This document shows positions 37,186-45,562 of a stretch of 54,313 nucleotides of DNA, piece after piece. The notes under the pieces were generated by a model. The model had not been told where the DNA came from and did not search any database. It saw nothing but the letters and a program-made list of their open reading frames with translations. The position numbers and the translations under genes are program-made. The stretch's first letter is position 1. Each line of letters opens with the position of its first letter. Source of the stretch: Saliphagus infecundisoli. GTDB taxonomy: Archaea > Halobacteriota > Halobacteria > Halobacteriales > Natrialbaceae. The stretch spans positions 1 to 54,313 of the forward strand of contig NZ_JAIWHV010000025.1 in the NCBI RefSeq assembly GCF_020177375.1, read 5' to 3'.

Positions 37186-37507
37186 CAAACCCGCCGTTGT
37201 CTGCTGGGATAATGCTCCAACACACAAGTATGCAAAACGACTCTTGACAACACCAGGGTTAAACACAGCGACCCGGGTCGCTGTGTCTTTTCCCAAGATG
37301 CCAACGTACGCTCCTGAACTCATGCCAGTCGAACAAGTGTGGAAGGTCGGCAAAATCGACTTGCTCGGAAATTTCGTTCCGTTCAATTTCACTGATCTTG
37401 AATGGGAGGTTGACGGATCGATCGCCTCGATCGGCGATCGACCCGAGTTACTTCGAGCGTTCGTCAGATGGGCGGGGTTCGAATTGGATGAATCACATTG
37501 GCAGTGA
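36917..37507 (+). CDS. IS630 transposase, catalytic C-terminal frame
   Basis: Carries the DDE core: 'EWLVFVDESSFGMQ' (first Asp), 'PAVVCWDNAPTHKYAKR' (second Asp) and 'APELMPVEQVWKVGK' (Glu). It starts at a TTG at the A-run junction, so it is more likely the tail of the upstream frame than a separate gene. Removing one A from the run joins the two frames without gap. Confidence 0.75.
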   Translation: MKKARLNDEWLVFVDESSFGMQSTVVRTWGPRGQTPVHVGSGQWDRWKVLGVLAVAPASGATAFSHWMTPDGLPGLIIAEFVRDFLNYYNKPAVVCWDNAPTHKYAKRLLTTPGLNTATRVAVSFPKMPTYAPELMPVEQVWKVGKIDLLGNFVPFNFTDLEWEVDGSIASIGDRPELLRAFVRWAGFELDESHWQ

Positions 37508-37673
37508 AAAGCTCAACAGATGTTGCACAAGGCCTCCCAAATCGAATTCCGTTGGTGGGTAGTCCTCTCTCAATACAGCGGAAACGGGTGTCTCATAGAT
37601 TGATCCGGGATACTCTCCTCGATAGGGTAGGCCACGCAAGAAGAACTTTCACATCCCAATAGGATTCCCCCGT

Positions 37674-39020
37674 ATGGCCGACGACGGTCGGATAACGACG
37701 GATCGCTTCTTCGGGGGCGTTGCAAAGCGACTCGAGAACCTCCAGTCCATGCTCGCATTCGTCGCCGAGACCCCTCCTGACGAACCTTCCCTCCGGAACT
37801 GGCTCGTATCCAATACAGCTGCAGAGAGCGATTCAACCATCACAACGTACGTCAGCTTCCAGCGCTCGATTGGTCTCCTCACCCTCCAAGACGCCCAGTA
37901 CCACCCAACAGCTCGTGGCACAGCGTTTGCAGAGACCGGAGATCCGGAACTCGTCTTTGAGGCATTTCTCGACAACGTCGCCGGCTTCGAAACGATTCTC
38001 TAGATACTCGACGCCCAACCGGCTACTGCGCCGGAAATCCAAACAGCCCTCCGAGAGGCATACCCCGAGTATCAACTCCCGGAAGCAGTCGTTGGCAGAC
38101 ATCTCGAATGGCTCCGTGCACTCGGTACGATCGAACAGACCCACCAGAGTGACCACTACGAACTGACGGCGTTCGGAGCCCGACTCCTCCGCGAAAGGAT
38201 CGACCAGACACCGACCATCGACGATCTCGAGATCGGCGGCACATACGACCGCGTCGACCTTCACGACACGTACGGTGGGACACGATATCGTGGGATTGCC
38301 CCCTCCGCCGAGCATCCCTACCTCTTCTTATTCACAGGCGACTCCGGAACGGAGCACGGGTACAAGGACGAATTTCGCGGTGATACGTTCATCTACACCG
38401 GTGAGGGCAGGACAGGCGATATGGAGATGACGGGCGGGAACAAGGCCATCCGTGACCACCAGGAGGACGGCCGTGAGCTCCACCTCTTCGAGAACAACGA
38501 CGAAGCCTGGAGCGTAACTTACCTCGGACAGTTCGAGTGTGTCGATTGGTTCGAAGAACAGCTTCCAGATACCGATGGGAACCGCCGCAGAGCGATCCGA
38601 TTCAAACTCGAGCCGGTTGAGAACACGATCGAAGTCACAGACACCGATCTCGACGAACTCGATACGGCTGAGCTCTACCAGAGGGCTACGGGAGCAGCGA
38701 CATCCACTGGAGAAGACACTCCACAGGCTACTCCCGAAACGACACGAACCAGCTACACCAGATCGGAGGCGGTCAGAGCATACGCCCTTCGCGTTGCTGA
38801 TGGCGTGTGCCAAGGCTGTGGGAATGAAGCGCCATTTCTCGGTACTGACGGCGAGCCGTTCTTAGAGGTACATCATCTCTCCCGTCGCAGTGATGGTGGT
38901 CCTGATCATCCTGACAACGTCGTCGCTCTGTGCCCGAACTGCCACCGTCGAGTCCACCACGGCAAAGATGGCGATGAATTCAATCAGGAGCTCATCTCAC
39001 GGACAGACAGCGGAGTGTGA
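37674..39020 (+). pseudogene. SRA-HNH endonuclease gene with one in-frame TAG
   Basis: One frame runs from ATG 37674 to 39020, broken only by TAG at 38001-38003 (codon 110). Before the stop and just after it are helical winged-helix-like segments. Residues ~193-320 look like the SRA domain of ScoMcrA-type enzymes ('GYKDEFRGDTFIYTGEG', 'MTGGNKAIRDHQEDG', 'FECVDWFEEQLPD'). The end is an HNH nuclease with 'CQGCGNEAP', 'LEVHHLSRRSDGG', 'DNVVALCPNCHRRVHH'. Such proteins cut DNA with modified cytosines. ATG 38421 could restart translation but would begin in the middle of the SRA domain. The rest is well conserved, so the stop is recent, or an intact product is made by readthrough. Confidence 0.8.
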
Positions 39021-39088
39021 CTGACCGCAGGACGGGTTGATCCACGCCAGATCATCCATGTACCGACCATGACTCACTCATCTTTCCT

Positions 39089-39613
39089 TTAGGTCGTCCG
39101 GAGACGATCCATGGACGGTTCGTAGATCTCTCCTTTCTGTTTGAGCCTCTCGATCTCGTGTTCAGCGTTTGACCGTGACAGCCCTGAATACTCAAGAAGC
39201 GTTATCACCTCGTTTTCTGGGGCGCCATCGTCATAGGAGTCCTCAAGACCGGAGATCACGTCCTTCGTTGCCCGAGCTCGTTCTCGATCACCCCGGTGCT
39301 CATCCAGGTCGACAACATCGAGGTCGACTGCTCGTCGGATATCTTCGACCACTACCGTCGTTCCGTCAACCCGGACAAAGAATGGGGGATCAAGACGTTG
39401 ATTGATCCGAGCTGCGATTTCCTCAACTGGGAGACGAGCCTGAAAAGATCCTGAATCGATGTCGTATTCGACGGTGACGTCCGTGGTATCGACGATATCG
39501 TTGACCTCTGCCTGGATTTCACGTGACAGCGAGTCCAGCGTCCGGTCTACATAGTCCAGATGCTGATGTACCGTTGCAAATTTCTCAGCAACCGTCTCTT
39601 CGCTGTCTGTCAT
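39089..39613 (-). CDS. Haloarchaeal protein with C-terminal winged helix
   Basis: 174 residues. The N-terminal half has a coiled segment ('VHQHLDYVDRTLDSLSREI') and 'ARLPVEEIAARINQRLDPPFFV'. The last ~60 residues ('ENEVITLLEYSGLSRSNAEHEIERLKQKGEIYEP') resemble the winged helix at the end of archaeal MCM-like proteins and related regulators. No catalytic motif. Probably a DNA-binding protein of unknown role. Confidence 0.6.
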   Translation of the reverse strand: MTDSEETVAEKFATVHQHLDYVDRTLDSLSREIQAEVNDIVDTTDVTVEYDIDSGSFQARLPVEEIAARINQRLDPPFFVRVDGTTVVVEDIRRAVDLDVVDLDEHRGDRERARATKDVISGLEDSYDDGAPENEVITLLEYSGLSRSNAEHEIERLKQKGEIYEPSMDRLRTT

Positions 39614-39689
39614 ATCTGTTGCTGTCCATCCGATCCGTGATTAATCTTCGTCGAAAAACTCCTGGTTCGACTAGTAGTGAGCATACGGC

Positions 39690-40046
39690 CTACTCATGAT
39701 ACTTGATATAAAGATCTGCAAATCCCCTCCAGTTGGCCTCTACATATCGTTTCATGCGGGTATATGAATATCCATCCTCGAGCCAGACCTTCCGGTCCTC
39801 ATCCGCGTCAGTTGGAAGATATACCTTGTCGAGATGCGGTTGCCCATGACTCGTATCCATACGAACGATCTGTTCATTTTCCCCGAGCGGGTCTGCCCCC
39901 TTCTTGACCAATACGACGCCGTATCCGTCTGCATCCCGGCCAGGATCGTAGTGCTCTCCTGGAGATGGTTCCGGCTCTACGAATCCCTTCAAAAAGTACA
40001 CGTCTCCTCGATAGGTCCCTAGATCGATTGTTTCAAAGCTATGCAT
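39690..40046 (-). CDS. Small protein, candidate toxin of a TA pair
   Basis: 118 residues, alpha/beta, with 'DTSHGQPHLDKVYLP' near the middle and 'YSYTRMKRYVEANWRGFADLYIKYHE' at the end. The conserved His-rich turn and size recall TumE/DUF6516-type toxins that accompany HVO_A0114-like HTH proteins. It is divergent from such an HTH gene, 242 bp away. I cannot confirm the family. Confidence 0.5.
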   Translation of the reverse strand: MHSFETIDLGTYRGDVYFLKGFVEPEPSPGEHYDPGRDADGYGVVLVKKGADPLGENEQIVRMDTSHGQPHLDKVYLPTDADEDRKVWLEDGYSYTRMKRYVEANWRGFADLYIKYHE

Positions 40047-40288
40047 TTACCGTCACCGTCCCGTATGAGAGTTTAGAATTTCCATAATTCATATACACTA
40101 TTTTCTAAGCTATTCAAAACCGGATATGGGATATACCATCTTTGACAGGCGTACTATAGTTATAGAGTATTTCACTAAAAACTTTCGATATAATCACCAG
40201 TGGGTTCGGGAAGGTCGTCTAGCTCTACAAGTGGTCTGCGACAGCTTTATCAGCGTTGCAGTTCTAGCAACAGTCGGGAAGAAGATAG

Positions 40289-40675
40289 ATGCCTGAATTC
40301 GAAGATCGCGGTTCCTCGATTCCGGATCCGAACGAGTTCGATCCAACTGACGCAGCCGACGATATTCCTCTTGACTTCCGGAGTGCCTTCTCAGAGACCC
40401 TTAGCCAGCATGGGTTTCCGGACACGCTTGTCCTGGCTCGTGAGCGTGCTGACGATGTCTTTCACGAACGCCGATTAGCCCTCTTGGACTATCTAAAAGA
40501 TAACGACCCACGATCCGTTCGTGCGCTGGCTGATGACACTGGATACGATAAGGGGGTTGTGAGTCGAGACCTTCAACGCCTCGCTCGTCTCGATATCATC
40601 GAATTCGATGACGATGGCCGGGCGAAAGCTCCCCGCTTGAAACATCGCCATGTCGTCGTCGAGCCAGTCATTTGA
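40289..40675 (+). CDS. HVO_A0114-like winged-helix DNA-binding protein
   Basis: 128 residues. 'RRLALLDYLKDNDPRSVRALADDTGYDKGVVSRDLQRLARLDIIEF' is a clear winged helix with a MarR-like recognition helix, ending in 'HRHVVVEPVI'. The N-terminal acidic tail could bind a partner. Such proteins are known as antitoxin-like partners of small haloarchaeal proteins. The ATG 40289 follows 'GGGAAGAAGATAG', a plausible ribosome site. Confidence 0.65.
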   Translation: MPEFEDRGSSIPDPNEFDPTDAADDIPLDFRSAFSETLSQHGFPDTLVLARERADDVFHERRLALLDYLKDNDPRSVRALADDTGYDKGVVSRDLQRLARLDIIEFDDDGRAKAPRLKHRHVVVEPVI

Positions 40676-40790
40676 GATAGTCACGTAGTTTCGAGGAACT
40701 CGAAGGAAATCTGGAGTTCGTCGGTGTCACTCTTCGCACAACTCAATCGAAATCGTTTCCGACTGTGATCGTGTTCGCTCGACCATCACC

Positions 40791-41372
40791 ATGGACGACC
40801 GATGGAACAATTTCGAAGACGCACTCGAGTCAGGGGAGTCGGATCGAGTCAACGAAGTGATCGACGGGATCAAAGAAATGGATCTCGACGAACGGAGCCG
40901 ACTGTTCGAGGTCTGCTTCGACGATCTGACTGACCTCTACGCCGAGAGCGATGACGGGTACATCCGACAGTCGACCGTCCGCGTGGCAGAACGGCTTGTG
41001 CCCGGAATAGCGCTGGTTTTCGCGGTGGCAGACGACGACCGCTCTCTGACTCTGGATGTCGAGGGTGTTCGTCAACAGACCGACGACGCGACTGGCTTCT
41101 TCTTGGAGGCGATGACGGACGAAGATGGTCGAGTCAGAAACTCCGCTAAACGTGGGCTGAAAGACGCGTTCAGGACGTACGATTCGCTCGAGGACGAGGA
41201 GACGATCGAAGCACTCGCAGTCGAATTCAAGGAGATGGCAACCGAGTACTCCGACAAGCGACGGGAACACCTCCTCGACGCGAAAGCGGACGCCGAGTTC
41301 TTCCTTCAGTCGGGATTCGGCCGGCTCCTCGAAGGGTTTCAGAAGGAGTTCGGAGACTCGATGAACAACTAA
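40791..41372 (+). CDS. HEAT-repeat-like acidic protein
   Basis: 193 residues, almost all helical. Pairs of helices such as 'GYIRQSTVRVAERLVPGIA' and 'DGRVRNSAKRGLKDAFRTY' look like HEAT or armadillo repeats, which bind proteins. No enzyme motif or signal. Function unknown; it stands alone between an HTH gene and a gene-free stretch. Confidence 0.55.
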   Translation: MDDRWNNFEDALESGESDRVNEVIDGIKEMDLDERSRLFEVCFDDLTDLYAESDDGYIRQSTVRVAERLVPGIALVFAVADDDRSLTLDVEGVRQQTDDATGFFLEAMTDEDGRVRNSAKRGLKDAFRTYDSLEDEETIEALAVEFKEMATEYSDKRREHLLDAKADAEFFLQSGFGRLLEGFQKEFGDSMNN

Positions 41373-41895
41373 TTCCGGCGAAACTTCCTGTGGGACAGCC
41401 CATCGCTAGTGAGATGCTAATCCCAAGACAATATATAGATACATAATTAATTTTTATATAAAAGTAATCTGTCTATATGGCACAGACTTTAGGGAGATCG
41501 TCCGTGATTGAACTCAAAAATCCTGATTTCGGCTACCTAGCGATGCAAGCACCCGTCGTAAGTTTACTAACGAACTAGTGATTAAATTCTCATGTCTGTC
41601 GGTTAGACCCTATATTTTGTAATAATCACGCCGTCTCTATGATTCATACCCAACTTCTTCCCAATCTGTTTTCTGCAGCCATCTTTAACAAAATATTCAC
41701 TGCTGATCATCTATTCTCTATCAACGCATTGTAGAAATATCTGTTGCCGAATAATACAGCCGAAATAAAAGATACATAACACCTTTGATCCGGTACAAAA
41801 ACACCTTTTCTATACGTTTTCCGCTCAATCGGGTTGACTAAGAGAATGAATGGTTTGAGGCGACCTTTTAATATTGCTCGACCCAACCGCACCAT
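41373..41895. other. Gene-free AT-rich stretch with promoter at its end
   Basis: About 520 bp. The first 100 bp are very AT-rich. A 33-codon frame at 41477 (MAQTLGRSSVIELKNPDFG) is possible but unsupported. A TATA-like TTTTAATA at about 41867-41874 lies ~27 nt before the next ATG. Nothing else is seen. Confidence 0.45.
41867..41874 (+). promoter_or_regulatory. TATA box of the alpha/beta hydrolase gene
   Basis: 'TTTTAATA' about 27 nt before ATG 41896, fitting a leaderless transcript. Confidence 0.45.
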
Positions 41896-42711
41896 ATGCG
41901 CAGAGCCAGTATTACTGAGGACACATCTCTTGCGTATCGAGATCTTGGCCAAGGCGACCCAGTTATTCTTCTCCACGGAGGCTGCATGAACCATCGAGTA
42001 TGGGAATCTCAGATATGTGCGCTTTTGGACTCGGGGTATCGTGTGATCGCACCGGATCTGAGAGGCCATGGAAGATCAGATGCTCCTGATAGTTCGTATA
42101 CTGTGGAAATGTATGCAGAAGATCTTGCGACCTTGAGCGACGCCCTTAGAATCGATGACTTTGCATTAGTTGGATGGTCGCTTGGGGCGACGATTGCAGC
42201 AACGTTCGCAAAAGACTACAGAGACCGTCTCACAAAGTTAGTCCTCGTTTCAAGTAGTATATTTTCCGATATTTCCCAGGTTGAATCGGGCAAACAACGT
42301 GAAAGCGAACTCCCACTCGGAAAGATGATAGATAACCAACGCCGAAACCGACCTCGGGGAATGGAACGGTTCGTTGCTGGAATGTTCGGATCTAAAGGTC
42401 ATGAGCAAGCTATAGAGTGGCTCTGGTCAATCGGGATGCAGACGCCAATGTGGGTCGCCGTTCGAACCCTGGAGATCTATAGGGACCCTGCTGCTAATAG
42501 GTTACATGAGGGACTCAATGCGCTTGATATCCCTGTCGCCATTTTTCATGGCGCACTTGATGGGTCTGCAACTCTTGATGAGGCACGAATTATTGTAGAC
42601 GAAATTCTCACTGATGGTCATTTTGTCCCGTTTCATGAAAGCGGCCACGTCCCGTTTCTTGAAGAGTCGGAGCGGTTTGACGAAGCACTCGTTTCGTTTC
42701 TTGAAGACTGA
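41896..42711 (+). CDS. Alpha/beta hydrolase
   Basis: 271 residues. Oxyanion 'LLHGGCMNHRVWESQ', then 'VIAPDLRGHGRSDAP', the nucleophile elbow 'ALVGWSLGATIAATFA' (Ser), an acid in 'AIFHGALDGSATLDE' and the His in 'FHESGHVPFLEESERF'. This triad is that of esterases and lactonases. Cytoplasmic (no signal). It is next to the IclR regulator, and its substrate is likely an ester, lactone or thioester of the acid pathway downstream. Confidence 0.82.
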   Translation: MRRASITEDTSLAYRDLGQGDPVILLHGGCMNHRVWESQICALLDSGYRVIAPDLRGHGRSDAPDSSYTVEMYAEDLATLSDALRIDDFALVGWSLGATIAATFAKDYRDRLTKLVLVSSSIFSDISQVESGKQRESELPLGKMIDNQRRNRPRGMERFVAGMFGSKGHEQAIEWLWSIGMQTPMWVAVRTLEIYRDPAANRLHEGLNALDIPVAIFHGALDGSATLDEARIIVDEILTDGHFVPFHESGHVPFLEESERFDEALVSFLED

Positions 42712-42828
42712 CTTAGCACGTCTGGATGTACAACTTTCCTATTTGCAGTAGATTTTCGTCTCGCATTAGTAGAGTCGCGTTACGGACATAGGCTTGTAAT
42801 ACAATATTCAAGAATATCGAATACCCGA

Positions 42829-43599
42829 CTATGAGTGGACTATATTGAGCTCAACCTCGTTCGCGGTTCCGAGGAGCAAATTAGGAAGCTCTTCTTCGAA
42901 CAGCTTCCCCTTCATACGGTGGCTAGGGCCCGATATACTGATTGCGCCGAGCACGTCTCCGTGCTCGTCGTGCACTGTAGTTCCGAGAGCGTGAAGCCCT
43001 TCTACATTTTCTTGCTCATTTATACTGTACCCGCGGTCTCGAATACGTTCGAACTCCTCGAATAGAGCGTCTTCATCGGTTTCAGTGAAGTCGGTAAGTG
43101 CCGCTAATCCGTAGTGGTCGAAAATCTGCTCAACATAATCTTCCTCCAAATGAGCGAGAATCGCTTTCCCAGCCGAGGTTGTATGAATAGGGATCCGTTT
43201 TCCGATTCCCGGATCGGTCTGTACTGCGTGGCTCCCCGTTTCTCGGTAGACGTACACCGCTTGTCCGTGCTCCTCGACGATAAATTGAACCCGTTCACCA
43301 GTTTCCTCCGCAAGTTCTTTGACTTTCTCTTCAACCATGGGATACCCCTTCTTTCGGGTCTGAGCTTGTCGTCCAAACTCGAGAAATCGAAGGCTCAAGT
43401 AATACTGATCGCCGTCACGCACAATGTATTGCCGGTGCAGAAGTGTTTGAAGGTGGCGATGAATCGTACTCTTCGCCAGATCCAGGTCGTCTGCAAGCGA
43501 CAGGAGGGTCGCTCCCTCGTTAGCATGGATTAATTCGAGTATTTCGAATGCTGTGTCGACCGTAGAAACCGGATTCGCTGGGGAGTCAACCGATTGCAT
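42829..43599 (-). CDS. IclR-family transcriptional regulator
   Basis: 256 residues. N-terminal winged helix ('VDTAFEILELIHANEGATLL', 'LAKSTIHRHLQTLLHRQYI') and the C-terminal effector domain ('TTSAGKAILAHLEEDYV', 'GYSINEQENVEGLHALGTTV', 'GAISISGPSHRM'). IclR proteins sense small acids. It diverges from the SdhA-like gene with ~130 bp between, so it probably controls that gene and itself. The 'TATTTTCTCCC' to 'TACTCGAATACATACTAT' region (43609-43653) could hold the operator but no clear palindrome is visible. Confidence 0.88.
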   Translation of the reverse strand: MQSVDSPANPVSTVDTAFEILELIHANEGATLLSLADDLDLAKSTIHRHLQTLLHRQYIVRDGDQYYLSLRFLEFGRQAQTRKKGYPMVEEKVKELAEETGERVQFIVEEHGQAVYVYRETGSHAVQTDPGIGKRIPIHTTSAGKAILAHLEEDYVEQIFDHYGLAALTDFTETDEDALFEEFERIRDRGYSINEQENVEGLHALGTTVHDEHGDVLGAISISGPSHRMKGKLFEEELPNLLLGTANEVELNIVHS

Positions 43600-43729
43600 G
43601 TATGTTGTTCACTATTTTCTCCCTCTTCAAGGTTCCGCATACTCGAATACATACTATTGACCTACTGATATATTTGTGGATACGGATGGACCCCTACGTT
43701 AAAGCATGAGGATTGACTACGTAGAGGGG

Positions 43730-45559
43730 ATGAGGGAACATGACGTCATCATCGTCGGTGGCGGAGGCGCTGGTCTTCGGGCTGCTATTGCTGCGCATGA
43801 GGCCGGTGCGGATGTAGCAATTGTCTCGAAGTTGCACCCGGTTCGATCTCATACTGGGGCAGCGGAAGGCGGAATCAACGCTGCTCTACATGGCGACGAC
43901 TCGCCAGAGCTGCATGCATACGACACGATGAAGGGGGCCGATTATCTTGCGGATGCTCCAGCAGTTGAGGCCCTCTGTCGAGAATTCCCGCAAGAGCTCA
44001 TCCAGTTAGAGCACTGGGGAATGGCGTTTTCACGCGATGAAGACGGGCGAATCGATCAACGATATCTCGCTGGCCACTCTGCACCCCGGACGACGTATGC
44101 TGGCGCTGAGACAGGACACCATCTTCTTCATACACTATACGAACAGGTCATCAAACGTGGGATCAAGGTTTACGACGAGTATTATGTTCTATCGCTTGCT
44201 GTTACTGATGAGCCACATCCCGATGATCGGACCTGCCATGGCGTCGCTGCCTACGATATTTCATCGGGCAGCCTCGAGGGGTTTCACGCCACTAATGGTG
44301 TTGTCCTCGCCACTGGCGGGCTGGGCCAAGTCTATAGTCATACCACTAACGCAGTATCAAACACTGGTGATGGTGCTGCGATGGCCTATCGATCTGGAGT
44401 TCCGCTTCAGGATATGGAGTTTATTCAATTTCATCCCACGACGTTGCCTTCGACAGGGGTCCTTATCTCTGAAGGCGTGCGTGGTGAAGGAGGGATACTC
44501 TATAACCGAGATGGTGAGCGATTCATGTTCGAACGAGGGTACGCATCTAACACCGGAGAACTTGCGTCACGAGACGTCGTTTCTCGCGCAGAGCTGATCG
44601 AAATTCAGGAAGGACGGGGTATTGAAGATGACCACGTTCGCCTCGATATGCGTCATTTGGGGGCCGATCGAATTTGGGACCGGCTCGAGAATATCGTTCA
44701 CTTGGCCGAAGACTTCGAAGGAGTTGATCCGATTATTGACCCCATGCCGGTTAAGCCTGGACAGCATTTTGCTATGGGCGGTATTGAAACGGATGAATAC
44801 GGTCAAACCTGTATCGAGGGCCTATATGCTGCTGGTGAGTGTGCATGCGCGTCCGTTCACGGGTCGAACCGGCTCGGTGGCAATGCACTGCCTGAGCTCA
44901 TCATCATGGGAAAACGAGCGGGGGTCCAAGCTGCAACGAAACCAACCCCGGCAACTCAAATTCCTACTGGAAGCGATGCTGTTTCGGAAGAAGCCGAAAC
45001 ACAGCTACCGACGGATATTGGAGTAATCGATCGGGATTCGGCGGTGGTAACAGATGGGAGCCACCACGACATCGAACCGCGGACGATCGTTTCCCAGACC
45101 GTCGATAGGGCCGAGAGCCGAGTTGATCAGCTGCTCGATACTGATGGCGTGAACCATGCCCAAATCAGATCAACGCTCCAAACAGCATTAGAAGACCACG
45201 CGAATGTCTTTCGAACCGAGACCGGACTCGAATCAGCTCTAAAGACGATACGTGACTGCCGGCGTCGATATCGTGACGTCGGTGTTGCTGACCCGTCGCG
45301 GACATTCAACACCGACCTCATTCAGACCATTGAAACCCGGAATCTCATCGATATTGCAGAGGCGATTACGACGAGTGCATATATCCGAGAAGAGTTTCGA
45401 GGCGCACACTGGCGCGAGGAGTATCAGGACCGAAACGATGAGGAATGGCTCAAACACACAGTCCTGGCATGGAATAACGGCCAGCCGGAGTCCTACTTCA
45501 GCGATGTCCACTTAGACGGGGAATTCGATACGTATGAACCGAAACTCAGGAGCTACTAA
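43730..45559 (+). CDS. SdhA/FrdA-like flavoprotein without partner subunits
   Basis: 609 residues from ATG 43730 (MREHDVIIVGGG), preceded by GAGGGG; the frame extends to 43706. It closely resembles the flavoprotein of haloarchaeal succinate dehydrogenase: FAD dinucleotide loop 'VGGGGAGLRAAIAAHEAG', 'RSHTGAAEGGINAAL' with the His that can bind FAD covalently, 'DMEFIQFHPTTLPSTG', and 'GECACASVHGSNRLGGNAL'. 'HSAPRTTYAGAETGHHLLHTL' supplies substrate-site Arg and His. No iron-sulfur or membrane subunit is encoded nearby, so it may be a paralogue acting on another dicarboxylate or acyl compound. Divergent IclR likely regulates it. Confidence 0.85.
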   Translation: MREHDVIIVGGGGAGLRAAIAAHEAGADVAIVSKLHPVRSHTGAAEGGINAALHGDDSPELHAYDTMKGADYLADAPAVEALCREFPQELIQLEHWGMAFSRDEDGRIDQRYLAGHSAPRTTYAGAETGHHLLHTLYEQVIKRGIKVYDEYYVLSLAVTDEPHPDDRTCHGVAAYDISSGSLEGFHATNGVVLATGGLGQVYSHTTNAVSNTGDGAAMAYRSGVPLQDMEFIQFHPTTLPSTGVLISEGVRGEGGILYNRDGERFMFERGYASNTGELASRDVVSRAELIEIQEGRGIEDDHVRLDMRHLGADRIWDRLENIVHLAEDFEGVDPIIDPMPVKPGQHFAMGGIETDEYGQTCIEGLYAAGECACASVHGSNRLGGNALPELIIMGKRAGVQAATKPTPATQIPTGSDAVSEEAETQLPTDIGVIDRDSAVVTDGSHHDIEPRTIVSQTVDRAESRVDQLLDTDGVNHAQIRSTLQTALEDHANVFRTETGLESALKTIRDCRRRYRDVGVADPSRTFNTDLIQTIETRNLIDIAEAITTSAYIREEFRGAHWREEYQDRNDEEWLKHTVLAWNNGQPESYFSDVHLDGEFDTYEPKLRSY

Positions 45560-45562
45560 ACA

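Larger units (their letters stand above)
36369..37532 (+). mobile_element. IS630-family insertion sequence with split transposase
   Basis: Bounded by inverted ends: CCTTGTGCAACA at 36369 and its complement ending at 37532. The rest of the ends match only partly. Inside are two overlapping frames that together encode one transposase. It abuts the FGE fragment. Exact ends and target duplication are not certain: on the left CACC precedes, on the right CTCC follows. Confidence 0.7.

Noticed and set aside
38001-38003. TAG as pyrrolysine codon
   Set aside because: No pyrrolysine genes are seen, and the context (nuclease, not methyltransferase) does not fit; plain mutation is simpler.
41477-41578. 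33-codon frame in the AT-rich gap
   Set aside because: No homology, ordinary length for chance, no clear promoter.
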